Positions 39,820 through 48,251 of a stretch of DNA of 64,000 bases are shown here, piece by piece; the stretch's first letter is position 1, and the number at the start of each line of letters is the position of its first letter. Below the pieces are notes generated by a model. The model saw nothing but the letters and a program-made list of their open reading frames with translations. It had not been told where the DNA came from and did no database searches. The translations under genes were made by a program, and so were the position numbers. Origin of the DNA: CAMLIZ01 sp036231905 (GTDB lineage Bacteria > Pseudomonadota > Gammaproteobacteria > Burkholderiales > Burkholderiaceae_C). The stretch spans positions 1 through 64,000 of the forward strand of contig NZ_JAZARE010000009.1 in assembly GCF_036231905.1 (NCBI RefSeq). The letters are read 5' to 3'.

Positions 39820-41546
39820 GCAGTGATCTCTTCGCTTTCTTCCCGGGTCATGGAACGCGGCGCGCTCACGCCCAGCAGCGCCAGGGCATTGCGCAGCACT
39901 TGGCGGGTGGCGGCCAGCAGCGCGAGGCGGGCCTTGGCGAGCTCGGCATCATCGACCAGAAAACGCTCGGCCGCGTAGTAGCTGTGGAAAGCCGCCGCCA
40001 GGTCGCGCAGGTAGAAGGCCACGTCATGCGGCGCCAGCTCGGCCGCCGCCCGGCCCAGCATCTCCGGGAAGGCGGCCAGCTTGAGCATGAGCGCGGTCTC
40101 GGTGGGCGCGCTCAGGCGGCTCAGGTCGGCGGTGTGCAGCTGGTCCTCGTCCTGACCGATCTTCTGCTTGGCCTGGGCCAGCACCGAGCAGATGCGCGCA
40201 TGGGCGTACTGCACGTAGAACACCGGGTTCTCGTCGTTCTGCTTCAGCGCCAGGTCGATGTCGAACACGAATTCCGTGTCCGCCTTGCGGCTGACCAGGA
40301 AGAAGCGCACGGCGTCGCGGCTGGTCCAGTCGATCAGGTCGCGCAGGGTGACGTAGCCGCCCTGGCGCTTGCCCAGCTTGACCTCCTGGCCACCCTTCAT
40401 CACGGTGACCATCTTGTGCAGCACGTAGTCCGGGTAGCCGGGCGGGATGCCCACGTTGGCCGCCTGCAGCCCGCCGCGCACCCGGGCGATGGTGCCGTGG
40501 TGGTCGGTGCCCTGCACGTTGACCACCTTGGTGAAACCGCGCTCCCACTTGTTGATGTGGTAGGCCACGTCCGGCACGAAGTAGGTGTAGGTGCCGTCGG
40601 ACTTGCGCATCACGCGGTCCTTGTCGTCGCCGTAGTCGGTGGTCTTCAGCCACAGCGCGCCGTCCTGCTCGAAGGTCTTGCCGGCGGCCACTAGGCGCTG
40701 CACGGTCTTGTCCACCAGCTGGTCGCCGTAGAGGCTGGACTCGAGGAAGTAGTTGTCGAAGCGCACGCCGAAGGCCTGCAGGTCCAGGTCCTGCTCGTGG
40801 CGCAGATAGGCCACCGCGAACTGCCGGATGCCATCCAGGTCGTCGGGGTCGCCCGAGGCGGTGAACACGCGGTCGTCGGCCTTGACCGTCTTCTTCGCCA
40901 GGAAGTCGGCCGCGATGTCGGCGATGTACTCGCCGTTGTAGGCGCTTTCCGGCCAGCCCGGATCGCCGGGCTTCAGGCCCTTGATGCGGCACTGGGTGCT
41001 CAGCGCCAGCGTGCCGATCTGCACACCGGCGTCGTTGTAATAGAACTCCCGCGTCACGTTCCAGCCCTGGGTCTGGAACAGGTTGCAGATCGAATCCCCA
41101 AGCGCGCCCTGGCGGCCGTGGCCCACGTGCAGCGGGCCGGTGGGGTTGGCCGACACGAACTCCACCATCACGCGCTGGTGGTTGGACTGCTGGTGGCCGA
41201 ACGCATCGCCGGCGCGCAGCACTTCGGCCACCACCGCCTGCTTGGCGGCGTCCTTCAGGCGCAGGTTGATGAAGCCGGGGCCGGCGATCTCCAGGGCCTG
41301 CACCCAGCGCTGCACCGCAGGTTGGCGCTCCAGCGCGGCCACCAGCGCCTGGGCCAGCTCGCGCGGGTTTTTCTTCGCCGGCCGGGCCAGCTGCATGGCG
41401 GCGGTGACGGCCAGGTCGCCATGCGAGGCCTGCTTGGGCGATTCGAAGGCGGGCGTGAAGCCGGAGGAGGCGGGGCCCAGCACGGGCCCCAGTTCGGCGA
41501 CCGCGTCACGCAAGGCGTGCAGCAGGTCCTGCTTGGCTTGGATCAT
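39816..41546 (-). CDS. argS: Arginyl-tRNA synthetase
   Basis: A 576-residue class I synthetase. The N-terminal additional domain (residues 1-115) is followed by the HIGH motif as HVGH in NPTGPLHVGHGRQGALGD. The class Ic-like MSK region is degenerate as in many ArgS proteins (VKLGKRQGGYVTLRDLI). The C-terminal DALR anticodon domain covers about residues 455-576 (NPVFYVQYAHARICSVLAQA). It is the first gene of argS-SPOR-dsbA. Start ATG at 41546, divergent from the Ser/Thr kinase gene by 157 bases. Confidence 0.97.
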   Translation of the reverse strand: MIQAKQDLLHALRDAVAELGPVLGPASSGFTPAFESPKQASHGDLAVTAAMQLARPAKKNPRELAQALVAALERQPAVQRWVQALEIAGPGFINLRLKDAAKQAVVAEVLRAGDAFGHQQSNHQRVMVEFVSANPTGPLHVGHGRQGALGDSICNLFQTQGWNVTREFYYNDAGVQIGTLALSTQCRIKGLKPGDPGWPESAYNGEYIADIAADFLAKKTVKADDRVFTASGDPDDLDGIRQFAVAYLRHEQDLDLQAFGVRFDNYFLESSLYGDQLVDKTVQRLVAAGKTFEQDGALWLKTTDYGDDKDRVMRKSDGTYTYFVPDVAYHINKWERGFTKVVNVQGTDHHGTIARVRGGLQAANVGIPPGYPDYVLHKMVTVMKGGQEVKLGKRQGGYVTLRDLIDWTSRDAVRFFLVSRKADTEFVFDIDLALKQNDENPVFYVQYAHARICSVLAQAKQKIGQDEDQLHTADLSRLSAPTETALMLKLAAFPEMLGRAAAELAPHDVAFYLRDLAAAFHSYYAAERFLVDDAELAKARLALLAATRQVLRNALALLGVSAPRSMTREESEEITA

Positions 41547-41703
41547 CGGGCGATTTTAGGGGTGGGGCCTGGTGCGGACGCCGTCCGGCGGGCCGGATTG
41601 CCGGATGTTTATGCGCTTGTTCGGTGTACCGCCGGCCCGCGGACGGGCGCATCATGCACAAGCCGCGATGCTGCAGGCTCGCCTGTGCCGGCGCCTTGCC
41701 TTC

Positions 41704-43077
41704 ATGTCCCAAGCCCCACCGATGCTCACCGACTCGCTGCCGTTCGACGCCGCGCTGCCCGGCCATATCGGCAAGTACGAGGTGCTACGCAAGCTGGGCG
41801 AGGGCGCCACCAGCGAGGTCTTCCTCGCGCGCGACAACTTCCACGGCCGGGTGGTGGCCATCAAGCGGGTGCGCGCCGCCATGCTGGGCGGCGAGATCGG
41901 CGACATGCCGGAAGGGCACTACTACGAGCGCTTCTTTGCCGCCGAGGCCGCGCTGGTGGGCCGGCTGCAGCACCCGAACGTGGTGCAGATCTTCGACGCC
42001 GTGGCCGACCCGGTGTCGCCTTACCTGGTGATGGAGTATGTGCAGGGCATCACCCTGCGCCGCTTCTGCCGGGCGGACGCACTGCTGTCCCTGGAGCAGA
42101 TCGTGGAGATCGGCTTCAAGTGCGCGATGGCGCTGGGGTATGTGTACCGCCAAGGCCTGATCCACCGCGACGTCAAGCCGGCCAACATCCTGGCGGTGGT
42201 GGAAAACGACCAGGTGATCGACGTCAAGGTCACCGACTTCGGCAGCGTGCTCAACCTCACGTCCGACCGCACCCAGATCTTCCGCGTGGGCTCGCTGGCC
42301 TACATGTCGCCCGAGCAGCTGGACGGCAGCACGCTGGACGCGCGCGCCGACATCTATTCGCTGGCCGCGGTGATCTACCACCTGGTGGCCGGGCGCCCGC
42401 CCTTCGACGCGCAGTCGCAGACCGCGCTGATGAACCAGATCTACAACGCCGAGCCGCCGCCGCTGGTGAACCTGCGTGACGGTGTGCCGCCGCGGCTGGA
42501 CGAGGTGATCCGCCGTGCCCTGGCCAAGGACCCGGCCGAACGCCACACGTCCTGGGACGAATTTGCCCAGGCGTTGTCCTCCCTGGTGGCCAACCGGGAG
42601 GTGCCGCGTGGCCGCATCCAGGGCGTGCTGGACTCCGAGCGCTTCAACCTGCTCCGCACGCTGGACTTCTTTTCCGGCTTCGGCGACGTGGAGCTGTGGG
42701 AGGTGGTGCACCGGGCCAAGTGGCAGCGCTTCAAGTTCGGCCATGCGCTGTTCAAGCGCGGGCAGGAGGGGAACAGCTTCCACATCATTGCCCAGGGCGA
42801 GGTGGAGGTCTTCCGCGACGGCACCAAAGTGGCCCAGCTGGGCGCCGGCACCTCGGTGGGCGAGATGGCCTACCTGGCGCCCAGCCCTGAATTGCGCCGG
42901 CACAGCACCGACGTGCTGGTGTCGCTGCCCTGCACCACCATCTGCTTCACGCCCGACACCCTGGCGCAGGTGAGCCCCAGCACCCGCCACCTCTTCGACG
43001 CGGCCTTCATCCGGGTGCTGGTGCGTCGGCTGCACGCAGCGCACGAGGCGCTGGCGCATCCCCGGCGGATTTTGTAA
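41704..43077 (+). CDS. Serine/threonine protein kinase fused to a cyclic-nucleotide-binding-type domain
   Basis: A 457-residue soluble protein. Residues about 25-290 form a Hanks-type kinase: Gly loop LGEGATSEVF, catalytic Lys54 in VVAIKRVRAA, HRDVKPANIL with Asp156, DFG at 178-180, and SPEQ in place of APE. Residues about 325-440 form a cNMP-binding beta-roll (LFKRGQEGNSFHIIAQGEVE, and GEMAYLAPSPELRRHSTDVL as phosphate-binding cassette, with Glu and Arg kept). No membrane helix or PASTA repeat is present. This order, kinase then cNMP domain, is the reverse of eukaryotic PKG. The start at 41704 follows the family; an upstream extension to 41572 is compositionally unlike it. It diverges from argS and appears monocistronic. 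Confidence 0.9.
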   Translation: MSQAPPMLTDSLPFDAALPGHIGKYEVLRKLGEGATSEVFLARDNFHGRVVAIKRVRAAMLGGEIGDMPEGHYYERFFAAEAALVGRLQHPNVVQIFDAVADPVSPYLVMEYVQGITLRRFCRADALLSLEQIVEIGFKCAMALGYVYRQGLIHRDVKPANILAVVENDQVIDVKVTDFGSVLNLTSDRTQIFRVGSLAYMSPEQLDGSTLDARADIYSLAAVIYHLVAGRPPFDAQSQTALMNQIYNAEPPPLVNLRDGVPPRLDEVIRRALAKDPAERHTSWDEFAQALSSLVANREVPRGRIQGVLDSERFNLLRTLDFFSGFGDVELWEVVHRAKWQRFKFGHALFKRGQEGNSFHIIAQGEVEVFRDGTKVAQLGAGTSVGEMAYLAPSPELRRHSTDVLVSLPCTTICFTPDTLAQVSPSTRHLFDAAFIRVLVRRLHAAHEALAHPRRIL

Positions 43078-43191
43078 GCGCGCGTCTCTCCCACGGGTTT
43101 GGGGGTTCCACCTGTCGGCTCGGCGCCTGCGGGCCGCGTTGTGCCCTCACCGCGCACTGACCGCGGAACAACCCTGGAAGGAAGAGGAACC

Positions 43192-43527
43192 ATGAAACAC
43201 CTGATCGCTGTTGTGTCGCTGGCCCTGGCCGGCTTTGCCGTTTCCGCCCAAGCCGCCGATGCGGCGGCCTCCGCCCCCGAAAAAGGCAAGAGCGCCCAGA
43301 ACAACAAGATGAAAACCTGCAGCGCCGACTTCAAGGCCACCGGCAAGCCCAGCGCCGAGCGCCAGGCCTTCATGAAGGAATGCCTGTCCGCCAAGAGCGC
43401 CGACACGGCCGCCTCCGGCACCGCCAAGACCGAGCAGCAGAACAAGATGAAGACCTGCAATGCCGACGCCAAGGGCAAGACCGGCGACGAGCGCAAGGCC
43501 TTCATGAAGGAATGCCTCAGCAAGTAA
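43192..43527 (+). CDS. PsiF-family exported protein, two PsiF repeats
   Basis: A 111-residue protein with a signal peptide (residues 1-21, ending SAQA) and two PsiF repeats. Each has the pattern NNKMKTCSADFK...ERQAFMKECLS: the first at about residues 37-65 and the second at 82-111. Each repeat has two cysteines that could pair. PsiF in E. coli is induced by phosphate starvation, but its function is unknown. GGAAGAGGAA precedes the ATG. A strong bidirectional terminator follows. Confidence 0.9.
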   Translation: MKHLIAVVSLALAGFAVSAQAADAAASAPEKGKSAQNNKMKTCSADFKATGKPSAERQAFMKECLSAKSADTAASGTAKTEQQNKMKTCNADAKGKTGDERKAFMKECLSK

Positions 43528-43544
43528 GCCGCTCACGGCAAAAC

Positions 43545-43570
43545 AAAAAGGGCCCGCGCGGGCCCTTTTC
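43545..43570. terminator. Bidirectional intrinsic terminator between PsiF and DUF3617 genes
   Basis: AAAAAGGGCCCGC and GCGGGCCCTTTT form a long stem with a run of A on one side and T on the other, so it works in both directions. It ends the psiF gene on the plus strand and the DUF3617 gene on the minus strand. Confidence 0.9.
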
Positions 43571-43588
43571 CTTTGGTGTGGCGCGCCT

Positions 43589-44146
43589 TCAGCCGCCCAG
43601 CGGCTTCAAGCCCTTGCAGTCGGCACCCAGCCACTTGCCCTTCTGCTCCATCTGCATCTCCATCGGCTTGCCGTCGTGCTGCATCTTCATGCGCATGTCC
43701 ATGGCATAACTCTCGGGGGTCAGGTTGTAGGCGCGGCCTTCGCCTTGCACCGAGCTGCCGTCCTTGCGCTTGCAGCTGAAGCTGAACTTCGCTTCAGTGG
43801 CCGAGGTGCTGTCCATCTTGTGGGTGCAGTCGGTGTCCGGGTCGGTCTGGGGCACGAAGTCCTTTTCCGCCTTCTCCTTGCTCAGGCAGTAGCGGAAGCT
43901 GTTCGGCTTGGCGCCGGTGCCCACGCCGCGGTCCTTCATCATCTGCTCCACCATGGCGCGCTGCTGCGGCGACATCTGCTTCATCGCTTCGTTCATGTCG
44001 GGCATGCCGCCCGCCGGCATGCCTCCGCCCTGGGTCTTGCTCTGCACCTCCCACAAACCGGGCTTGCGCTTGGCGGGGTCGGCGGCGTGGGAGGCCAACG
44101 TGGCGCTGGCCAGGGCGGCGGTCAGCACGATCAGGCGGAAGGTCAT
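43589..44146 (-). CDS. DUF3617 exported protein
   Basis: A 185-residue exported protein of the DUF3617 family. It has a signal peptide (MTFRLIVLTAALASATLASH, ending near AA), then the family marks KRKPGLWEVQSKTQ, FRYCLSKEKA, four cysteines, and KWLGADCKGLKP near the end. A Met-rich central stretch (MPAGGMPDMNEAMKQMSPQQ) could bind metal. The function is unknown. It is followed after the start by a DUF2214 gene upstream at 12 bases, so these two probably form an operon. Confidence 0.88.
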   Translation of the reverse strand: MTFRLIVLTAALASATLASHAADPAKRKPGLWEVQSKTQGGGMPAGGMPDMNEAMKQMSPQQRAMVEQMMKDRGVGTGAKPNSFRYCLSKEKAEKDFVPQTDPDTDCTHKMDSTSATEAKFSFSCKRKDGSSVQGEGRAYNLTPESYAMDMRMKMQHDGKPMEMQMEQKGKWLGADCKGLKPLGG

Positions 44147-44158
44147 GGACCAACTCCT

Positions 44159-44626
44159 TCATCGGGTGCCGACGCCACGCGCCAGCAGGGTTGCAGCCAG
44201 CGGCACCAGCACCAGCAGGTGGGCCTCGATCATCACCCAGCGCCGGGCCTGGCGGATTTCAGCTTCCGCCGGCAGGCTGCCGTTGGCGTCCAGCTGCTTG
44301 CGCCAGCGGGTGAACAGGATCGTGGGTTTGATCGACATCAGGCCGATCGCGATGAACAAGGTGAGCTTCAGGTGCAGCAGCGGCTGGTGCCAGTACCAGG
44401 CCGTGCCTTTCATGCCCCACCAGGTGCGGGCCAGGCCGGTGGCCAGCAGCACGATCGCGAAGATCATGTAGAGGAAGTCCACCCGCGCCAGGCGCCGCAC
44501 CACCGCGGCGTTCATCCACTCGGGCCGGCACAGGGCCGCTTCGCTGGTGAGGAAGACCACCACGCCGAGGATGGCGGTGATGTGCAAGTAGGCGAGCAGG
44601 GCTTCGCTGAGGGCAGGGTTGAGCAT
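44159..44626 (-). CDS. DUF2214 membrane protein
   Basis: A 155-residue inner-membrane protein with four hydrophobic segments, at about residues 12-32, 50-68, 82-100 and 130-150. The loop sequences (SEAALCRPEWMNAAVVRR, ARTWWGMKGTAWYW) match the DUF2214 family, whose members are about 150 residues and of unknown function. It is the first gene of a two-gene unit with the DUF3617 protein. The LysR gene lies 21 bases upstream on the same strand. Confidence 0.87.
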   Translation of the reverse strand: MLNPALSEALLAYLHITAILGVVVFLTSEAALCRPEWMNAAVVRRLARVDFLYMIFAIVLLATGLARTWWGMKGTAWYWHQPLLHLKLTLFIAIGLMSIKPTILFTRWRKQLDANGSLPAEAEIRQARRWVMIEAHLLVLVPLAATLLARGVGTR

Positions 44627-44647
44627 GGCGAGCGATTCTGCTGAAAC

Positions 44648-45568
44648 TCAGGCGCCTTGCCCAGCCGCTTTCCAGTAGTCCGGATCCCCGTAGCTGTGCT
44701 TGAGGAAGTCGATCCACAAGCGCACCCGCAGCGGCAGGTGCTTGGCATGCGGAAACAGCGCAAAGATGCCATTGGGCGGCGCGGCAAAGTCGTCCAGCAC
44801 ACTCACCAGCGCGCCGCTGGCCACCTCGTGCTCCACTTCCCAGGTGCTGCGCCAGGCGATGCCCAGCCCGGCCAGGCACCAGTCGTGCAGCACCTGGCCG
44901 TCGCTGCAGTCGATGCGGCCGCTGGGGCGCAGGTGCATCAGTTCGCCGTCCACCGTGAAGGCCCAGCCGCGCGTCTGGCTGGCATCGGAGCTCAGGGTCA
45001 GGCATTCATGGCGCGCCAGCTCCGACGGATGCTGCGGCACGCCGGCGCGCTGCAGGTAGCCGGGCGCCGCGACGCACAGGCGCCGGTTGTCGGCCAGGCG
45101 CACGCTGATCAGGCTGGAATCGGGCAGGTCGCCCACGCGCACCGCGCAGTCGTAGCCCTCGTTGACGATGTCCACCACCCGGTCGCTCAGGTTGAGCGAC
45201 AGGTGCACGTCCGGGTGCTGCTGCAGGAAGCGCGGCACTAGCGGCGCCACGTGGCGGCGGCCGAAGCCGGCCGGCGCGGTGATGCGCAGGGCGCCGCTGG
45301 CCTTCACGCCGCCGGCGGTAACGCTGGCTTCGGCATTGGCCAGGTCGGTCAGCAGGCGCTGGCAGTCTTCCAGGAAGGCGCTGCCTTCATGGGTGAGGGT
45401 GATGCGCCGGGTGGTGCGCACCAGCAGCTTCACGCCCAGGCGCTCCTCCAGGCCATCGATGCGCCGGCCGATCACCGCCGGCGCCACCCCTTCGGCGTGG
45501 GCGGCCGCCGTGAGGCTGCCCTTGGTGGCCACCGCGACAAAGGATTCGATCTGCTTCAACCGGTCCAT
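44648..45568 (-). CDS. LysR-family transcriptional regulator
   Basis: A 306-residue LysR regulator with the N-terminal helix-turn-helix (residues 1-60, MDRLKQIESFVAVATKGSLT, AVIGRRIDGLEERLG) and a periplasmic-binding-protein-like effector domain. The start at 45568 fits the family, which almost always begins about 5 residues before the first helix; the longer reading does not. It diverges from malate synthase by 167 bases, and LysR regulators often act on the divergent gene, so aceB is a possible target. The adjacent DUF2214/DUF3617 genes are downstream in the same direction. Confidence 0.92.
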   Translation of the reverse strand: MDRLKQIESFVAVATKGSLTAAAHAEGVAPAVIGRRIDGLEERLGVKLLVRTTRRITLTHEGSAFLEDCQRLLTDLANAEASVTAGGVKASGALRITAPAGFGRRHVAPLVPRFLQQHPDVHLSLNLSDRVVDIVNEGYDCAVRVGDLPDSSLISVRLADNRRLCVAAPGYLQRAGVPQHPSELARHECLTLSSDASQTRGWAFTVDGELMHLRPSGRIDCSDGQVLHDWCLAGLGIAWRSTWEVEHEVASGALVSVLDDFAAPPNGIFALFPHAKHLPLRVRLWIDFLKHSYGDPDYWKAAGQGA

Positions 45569-45605
45569 GGCGCCGGATATTAGATCGCCGGCCGGCCGAT
45601 TCCAC

Positions 45606-45617
45606 TGCCTGGAGGCA
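45606..45617. promoter_or_regulatory. Short inverted repeat in the LysR/aceB gap
   Basis: TGCCT and AGGCA flank GG in the divergent region between the LysR gene and aceB. It is the only clear symmetric site in these 167 bases. It is shorter than a usual LysR operator and does not match T-N11-A well, so it is only a weak candidate. Confidence 0.2.
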
Positions 45618-45735
45618 AAGATCAATCGCTTCTGGCGCGCGCAATATGCACCCAGGTTCGCAATACAGTGGCTGCAGCCTGCCACGCCTGCTGCTCCGGC
45701 CGACGTGCTCGACTTTCCATCCTGAGGAGATTGCC

Positions 45736-47316
45736 ATGACCATCCAGCTGCCCCAAGGCATGCAGATCAACGCGCCCATCCAGCCCGGCTTCGAGACCGT
45801 GCTCACGCCCGAGGCGCTGGCCTTCGTCGCCAAGCTCCACCGTGCCTTCAACCCGCGCCGCCAGGAGCTGCTGGCCTTGCGCGTGGAGCGGGCGAAACGG
45901 CTGGACGCCGGCGAGCGCCCCGACTTCCTGCCCGAAACCGCCCACGTGCGCGCCGGCGACTGGAAGGTGGCGCCGATTCCGCCGGCGCTGCACTGCCGCC
46001 GCGTGGAGATCACCGGCCCGGTCGAAGCCAAGATGGTGATCAACGCCTTCAACTCGGGCGCCGACAGCTACATGACCGACTTCGAGGACAGCAATGCGCC
46101 CTCGTGGTCCAACCAGATCCAGGGCCAGATCAACCTGGCCAAGGCCATCCGTCGCGAGCTCAAGCTGGAGCAGAAGGGCAAGACCTACCAGCTCAACGAC
46201 CGGATCGCCACCCTGCAAGTGCGCCCGCGCGGCTGGCACCTGGAAGAAAAGCATGTGCTGATCGACGGCCAGCGCGTGAGCGGCGGCATCTTCGACTTCG
46301 GCCTGTTCTTCTTCCACAACGCGCGTGAGCAGATCGCGCGCGGCGCCGGCCCCTTCTTCTACCTGCCCAAGATGGAAAGCCATCTGGAGGCGCGCCTGTG
46401 GAACGACATCTTCGTGATGGCCCAAGCAGAGCTCGGCCTGCCGCAGGGCACCATCAAGGCCACGGTGCTGATCGAGACCATCCTCGCCGCCTTCGAGATG
46501 GACGAGATCCTGTACGAGCTGCGCGAGCACAGCGCGGGCCTGAACGCCGGCCGCTGGGACTACATCTTCAGCTGCATCAAGAAGTTCAAGAACGACGAGG
46601 ACTTCTGCCTGGCCGACCGCGCCAAGGTCACCATGACCGCGCCCTTCATGCGCGCCTATGCGCTGCTGCTGCTCAAGACCTGCCACAAACGCGGCGCGCC
46701 GGCCATTGGCGGCATGAGCGCGCTGATCCCGATCAAGAACGATCCGGAAAAGAACGCGGTGGCGATGCAGGGCATCATCAACGACAAGAAGCGCGACGCC
46801 ACCGACGGCTACGACGGCGGCTGGGTGGCGCACCCGGGCCTGGTGGAGCCGGCGATGAAGGAATTCATGGCGGTGCTGGGCGACAAGCCCAACCAGTTCG
46901 AGAAGCAGCGCCCCGACGTGAACGTGAAGGCCGCCGACCTGTTGAATTTCCAGCCCGAGCAGCCGATCACCGAAGCCGGCCTGCGCATGAACATCAACGT
47001 GGGCATCCACTACCTGGGCGCCTGGCTGGGTGGCAACGGCTGCGTGCCCATCCACAACCTGATGGAGGACGCGGCCACCGCCGAGATCAGCCGCAGCCAG
47101 GTGTGGCAATGGATCCGCTCGCCCAAGGGCGTGCTGGAAGATGGCCGCAAGGTCACCGCCGAGATGGTGCGCGGCTTCGTGCCGGAAGAGCTGGCCAAGA
47201 TCAAGGCCGGCGGCTTCGAGGGCAAGTTCGATCGCGCTGCCCAGATCTTCGAGCAGATGAGCACGCAGGACGAATTTGCGGAGTTCCTCACCTTGCCGCT
47301 GTACGAGGAGATCTGA
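45736..47316 (+). CDS. aceB: Malate synthase A
   Basis: A 526-residue enzyme that condenses glyoxylate with acetyl-CoA in the glyoxylate shunt. Family marks are TDFEDSNAPSWSNQIQGQIN, GPFFYLPKMESHLEARLWND, ATVLIETILAAFEMDEILYE, GRWDYIFSCIKKFKN and, near the end, the catalytic aspartate region NLMEDAATAEISRSQVWQWI. The length is typical of isoform A. GAGGAG lies 8 bases before the ATG. Isocitrate lyase is not in this window. A strong terminator follows after the stop. Confidence 0.97.
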   Translation: MTIQLPQGMQINAPIQPGFETVLTPEALAFVAKLHRAFNPRRQELLALRVERAKRLDAGERPDFLPETAHVRAGDWKVAPIPPALHCRRVEITGPVEAKMVINAFNSGADSYMTDFEDSNAPSWSNQIQGQINLAKAIRRELKLEQKGKTYQLNDRIATLQVRPRGWHLEEKHVLIDGQRVSGGIFDFGLFFFHNAREQIARGAGPFFYLPKMESHLEARLWNDIFVMAQAELGLPQGTIKATVLIETILAAFEMDEILYELREHSAGLNAGRWDYIFSCIKKFKNDEDFCLADRAKVTMTAPFMRAYALLLLKTCHKRGAPAIGGMSALIPIKNDPEKNAVAMQGIINDKKRDATDGYDGGWVAHPGLVEPAMKEFMAVLGDKPNQFEKQRPDVNVKAADLLNFQPEQPITEAGLRMNINVGIHYLGAWLGGNGCVPIHNLMEDAATAEISRSQVWQWIRSPKGVLEDGRKVTAEMVRGFVPEELAKIKAGGFEGKFDRAAQIFEQMSTQDEFAEFLTLPLYEEI

Positions 47317-47348
47317 TCCCGCCGCGCGACGCTGCGCGCCAAAGCAAG

Positions 47349-47374
47349 AAGGGGCCCTCACGCGGGCCCCTTTT
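47349..47374 (+). terminator. aceB: Intrinsic terminator after aceB
   Basis: AAGGGGCCC (47349-47357) pairs with GGGCCCC followed by TTTT (47364-47374). This is a clear stem with a six-base loop and a T tract. The symmetric A/T ends also allow it to stop the convergent Gly/Ala-rich gene. Confidence 0.88.
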
Positions 47375-47389
47375 CCATGCGAAGAGGGT

Positions 47390-48121
47390 TCAGCGGCTGA
47401 CCGAGGCGTCGCCTTGTGCCGAGCCGCCCACCGAGGCCGAGCCCTGCACGTTGTGGCGGCCGGCTTGTGCAGCGGCGTTGCCATTGGCATTGGCGCTGCC
47501 GCCGGCGTTGGCCTGGCTGGTGCTGCCGTCCTTCTGGGCGCTGCCTTGCAACGCGCCGGTGGCCCCACCGGTGGCGGCCGCGCTCACGCCCTTGCCGCTG
47601 CTGCCGTTGCTGGTGGCAGCCGGCACGGCGGGCGTGGCGGGCAGGGCCGGGCGTTGCACCGCCGTGCTTCCTGCCGCATGGCCTGCGCCGTTGACGGCGG
47701 TGGAGGCGTTGCCCAACGTGCCGCTCGCGCCGCCCTGCAACGCACCTTCGGCGCTGCCCGCCGCTTGGCCGTTGGCACGCCCGGCGCCGGCCGCTGCGGC
47801 TTGTGCGGCGCCCTGGCCCATGCCTTGGGCCGATGCGGCGGTGTCACGCGCCTTGTCGCCCGCCTGGTTGGCGACTTCCTGGGTGCGCTCCTTTGCACGG
47901 TCGATCACGGCGGGGCGTTGCAGCGTGCCGTTCACCGAGCCGCCGATGCCGCCTTGCAGGCCGCCGGCAGCGCCCGGGCCGCCGACACCCAGACCGCCTG
48001 TCAACACGCCGCCACCGCCGGCACCGCCACCGAGCAGGCCCGCATGCGCGGTGCCGGCGAGGGTGAGTGCAGCGGCCAGGGCGGCCAGGCGAAGGGTGGT
48101 GCGGGAAGAAGTGCGATGCAT
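47390..48121 (-). CDS. Exported Gly/Ala-rich low-complexity protein
   Basis: A 243-residue protein with a signal peptide (residues 1-27, ending TAHA) followed almost wholly by Gly, Ala, Ser, Asn, Gln and Thr. Stretches such as GLLGGGAGGGGVLTGGLG are near the N-terminus, and GSANANGNAAAQAGRHN near the C-terminus. One charged segment (about residues 70-95, RAKERTQEVANQAGDKARDT) breaks the pattern. There is no recognised domain. It might be a surface or matrix protein. It sits between the terminator of aceB and the subtilase gene. An inverted repeat lies upstream. Confidence 0.65.
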   Translation of the reverse strand: MHRTSSRTTLRLAALAAALTLAGTAHAGLLGGGAGGGGVLTGGLGVGGPGAAGGLQGGIGGSVNGTLQRPAVIDRAKERTQEVANQAGDKARDTAASAQGMGQGAAQAAAAGAGRANGQAAGSAEGALQGGASGTLGNASTAVNGAGHAAGSTAVQRPALPATPAVPAATSNGSSGKGVSAAATGGATGALQGSAQKDGSTSQANAGGSANANGNAAAQAGRHNVQGSASVGGSAQGDASVSR

Positions 48122-48211
48122 GGTGTGATCTCCTGTCGGGTGGTCGCTGCAGCCTCTCCGCAGCGCTCTCAACAGGTACAACGACGGCCGCTGCGGGCTT
48201 CTTCCCGGGTG

Positions 48212-48229
48212 GTTGCAACGAAGTGCAAC
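48212..48229. promoter_or_regulatory. Inverted repeat upstream of the Gly/Ala-rich gene
   Basis: GTTGCA and TGCAAC flank ACGAAG in the 130 bases between the Gly/Ala-rich gene (start 48121) and the subtilase stop at 48252. The location, 91 bases ahead of the start codon, fits an operator. No binding protein is evident. Confidence 0.35.
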
Positions 48230-48251
48230 ACGGTCGGCTGCCCCGTCGCCG

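Noticed and set aside
45622..47568. A 648-codon minus-strand frame opposite aceB
   Set aside because: aceB is complete with all family motifs on the plus strand, and the antisense protein has only shadow composition.
47390..48121. Possible CRISPR or tandem DNA repeat in the Gly/Ala-rich gene
   Set aside because: The repetition is of amino-acid type only; spacing and DNA sequence are irregular and a signal peptide and reading frame explain it.
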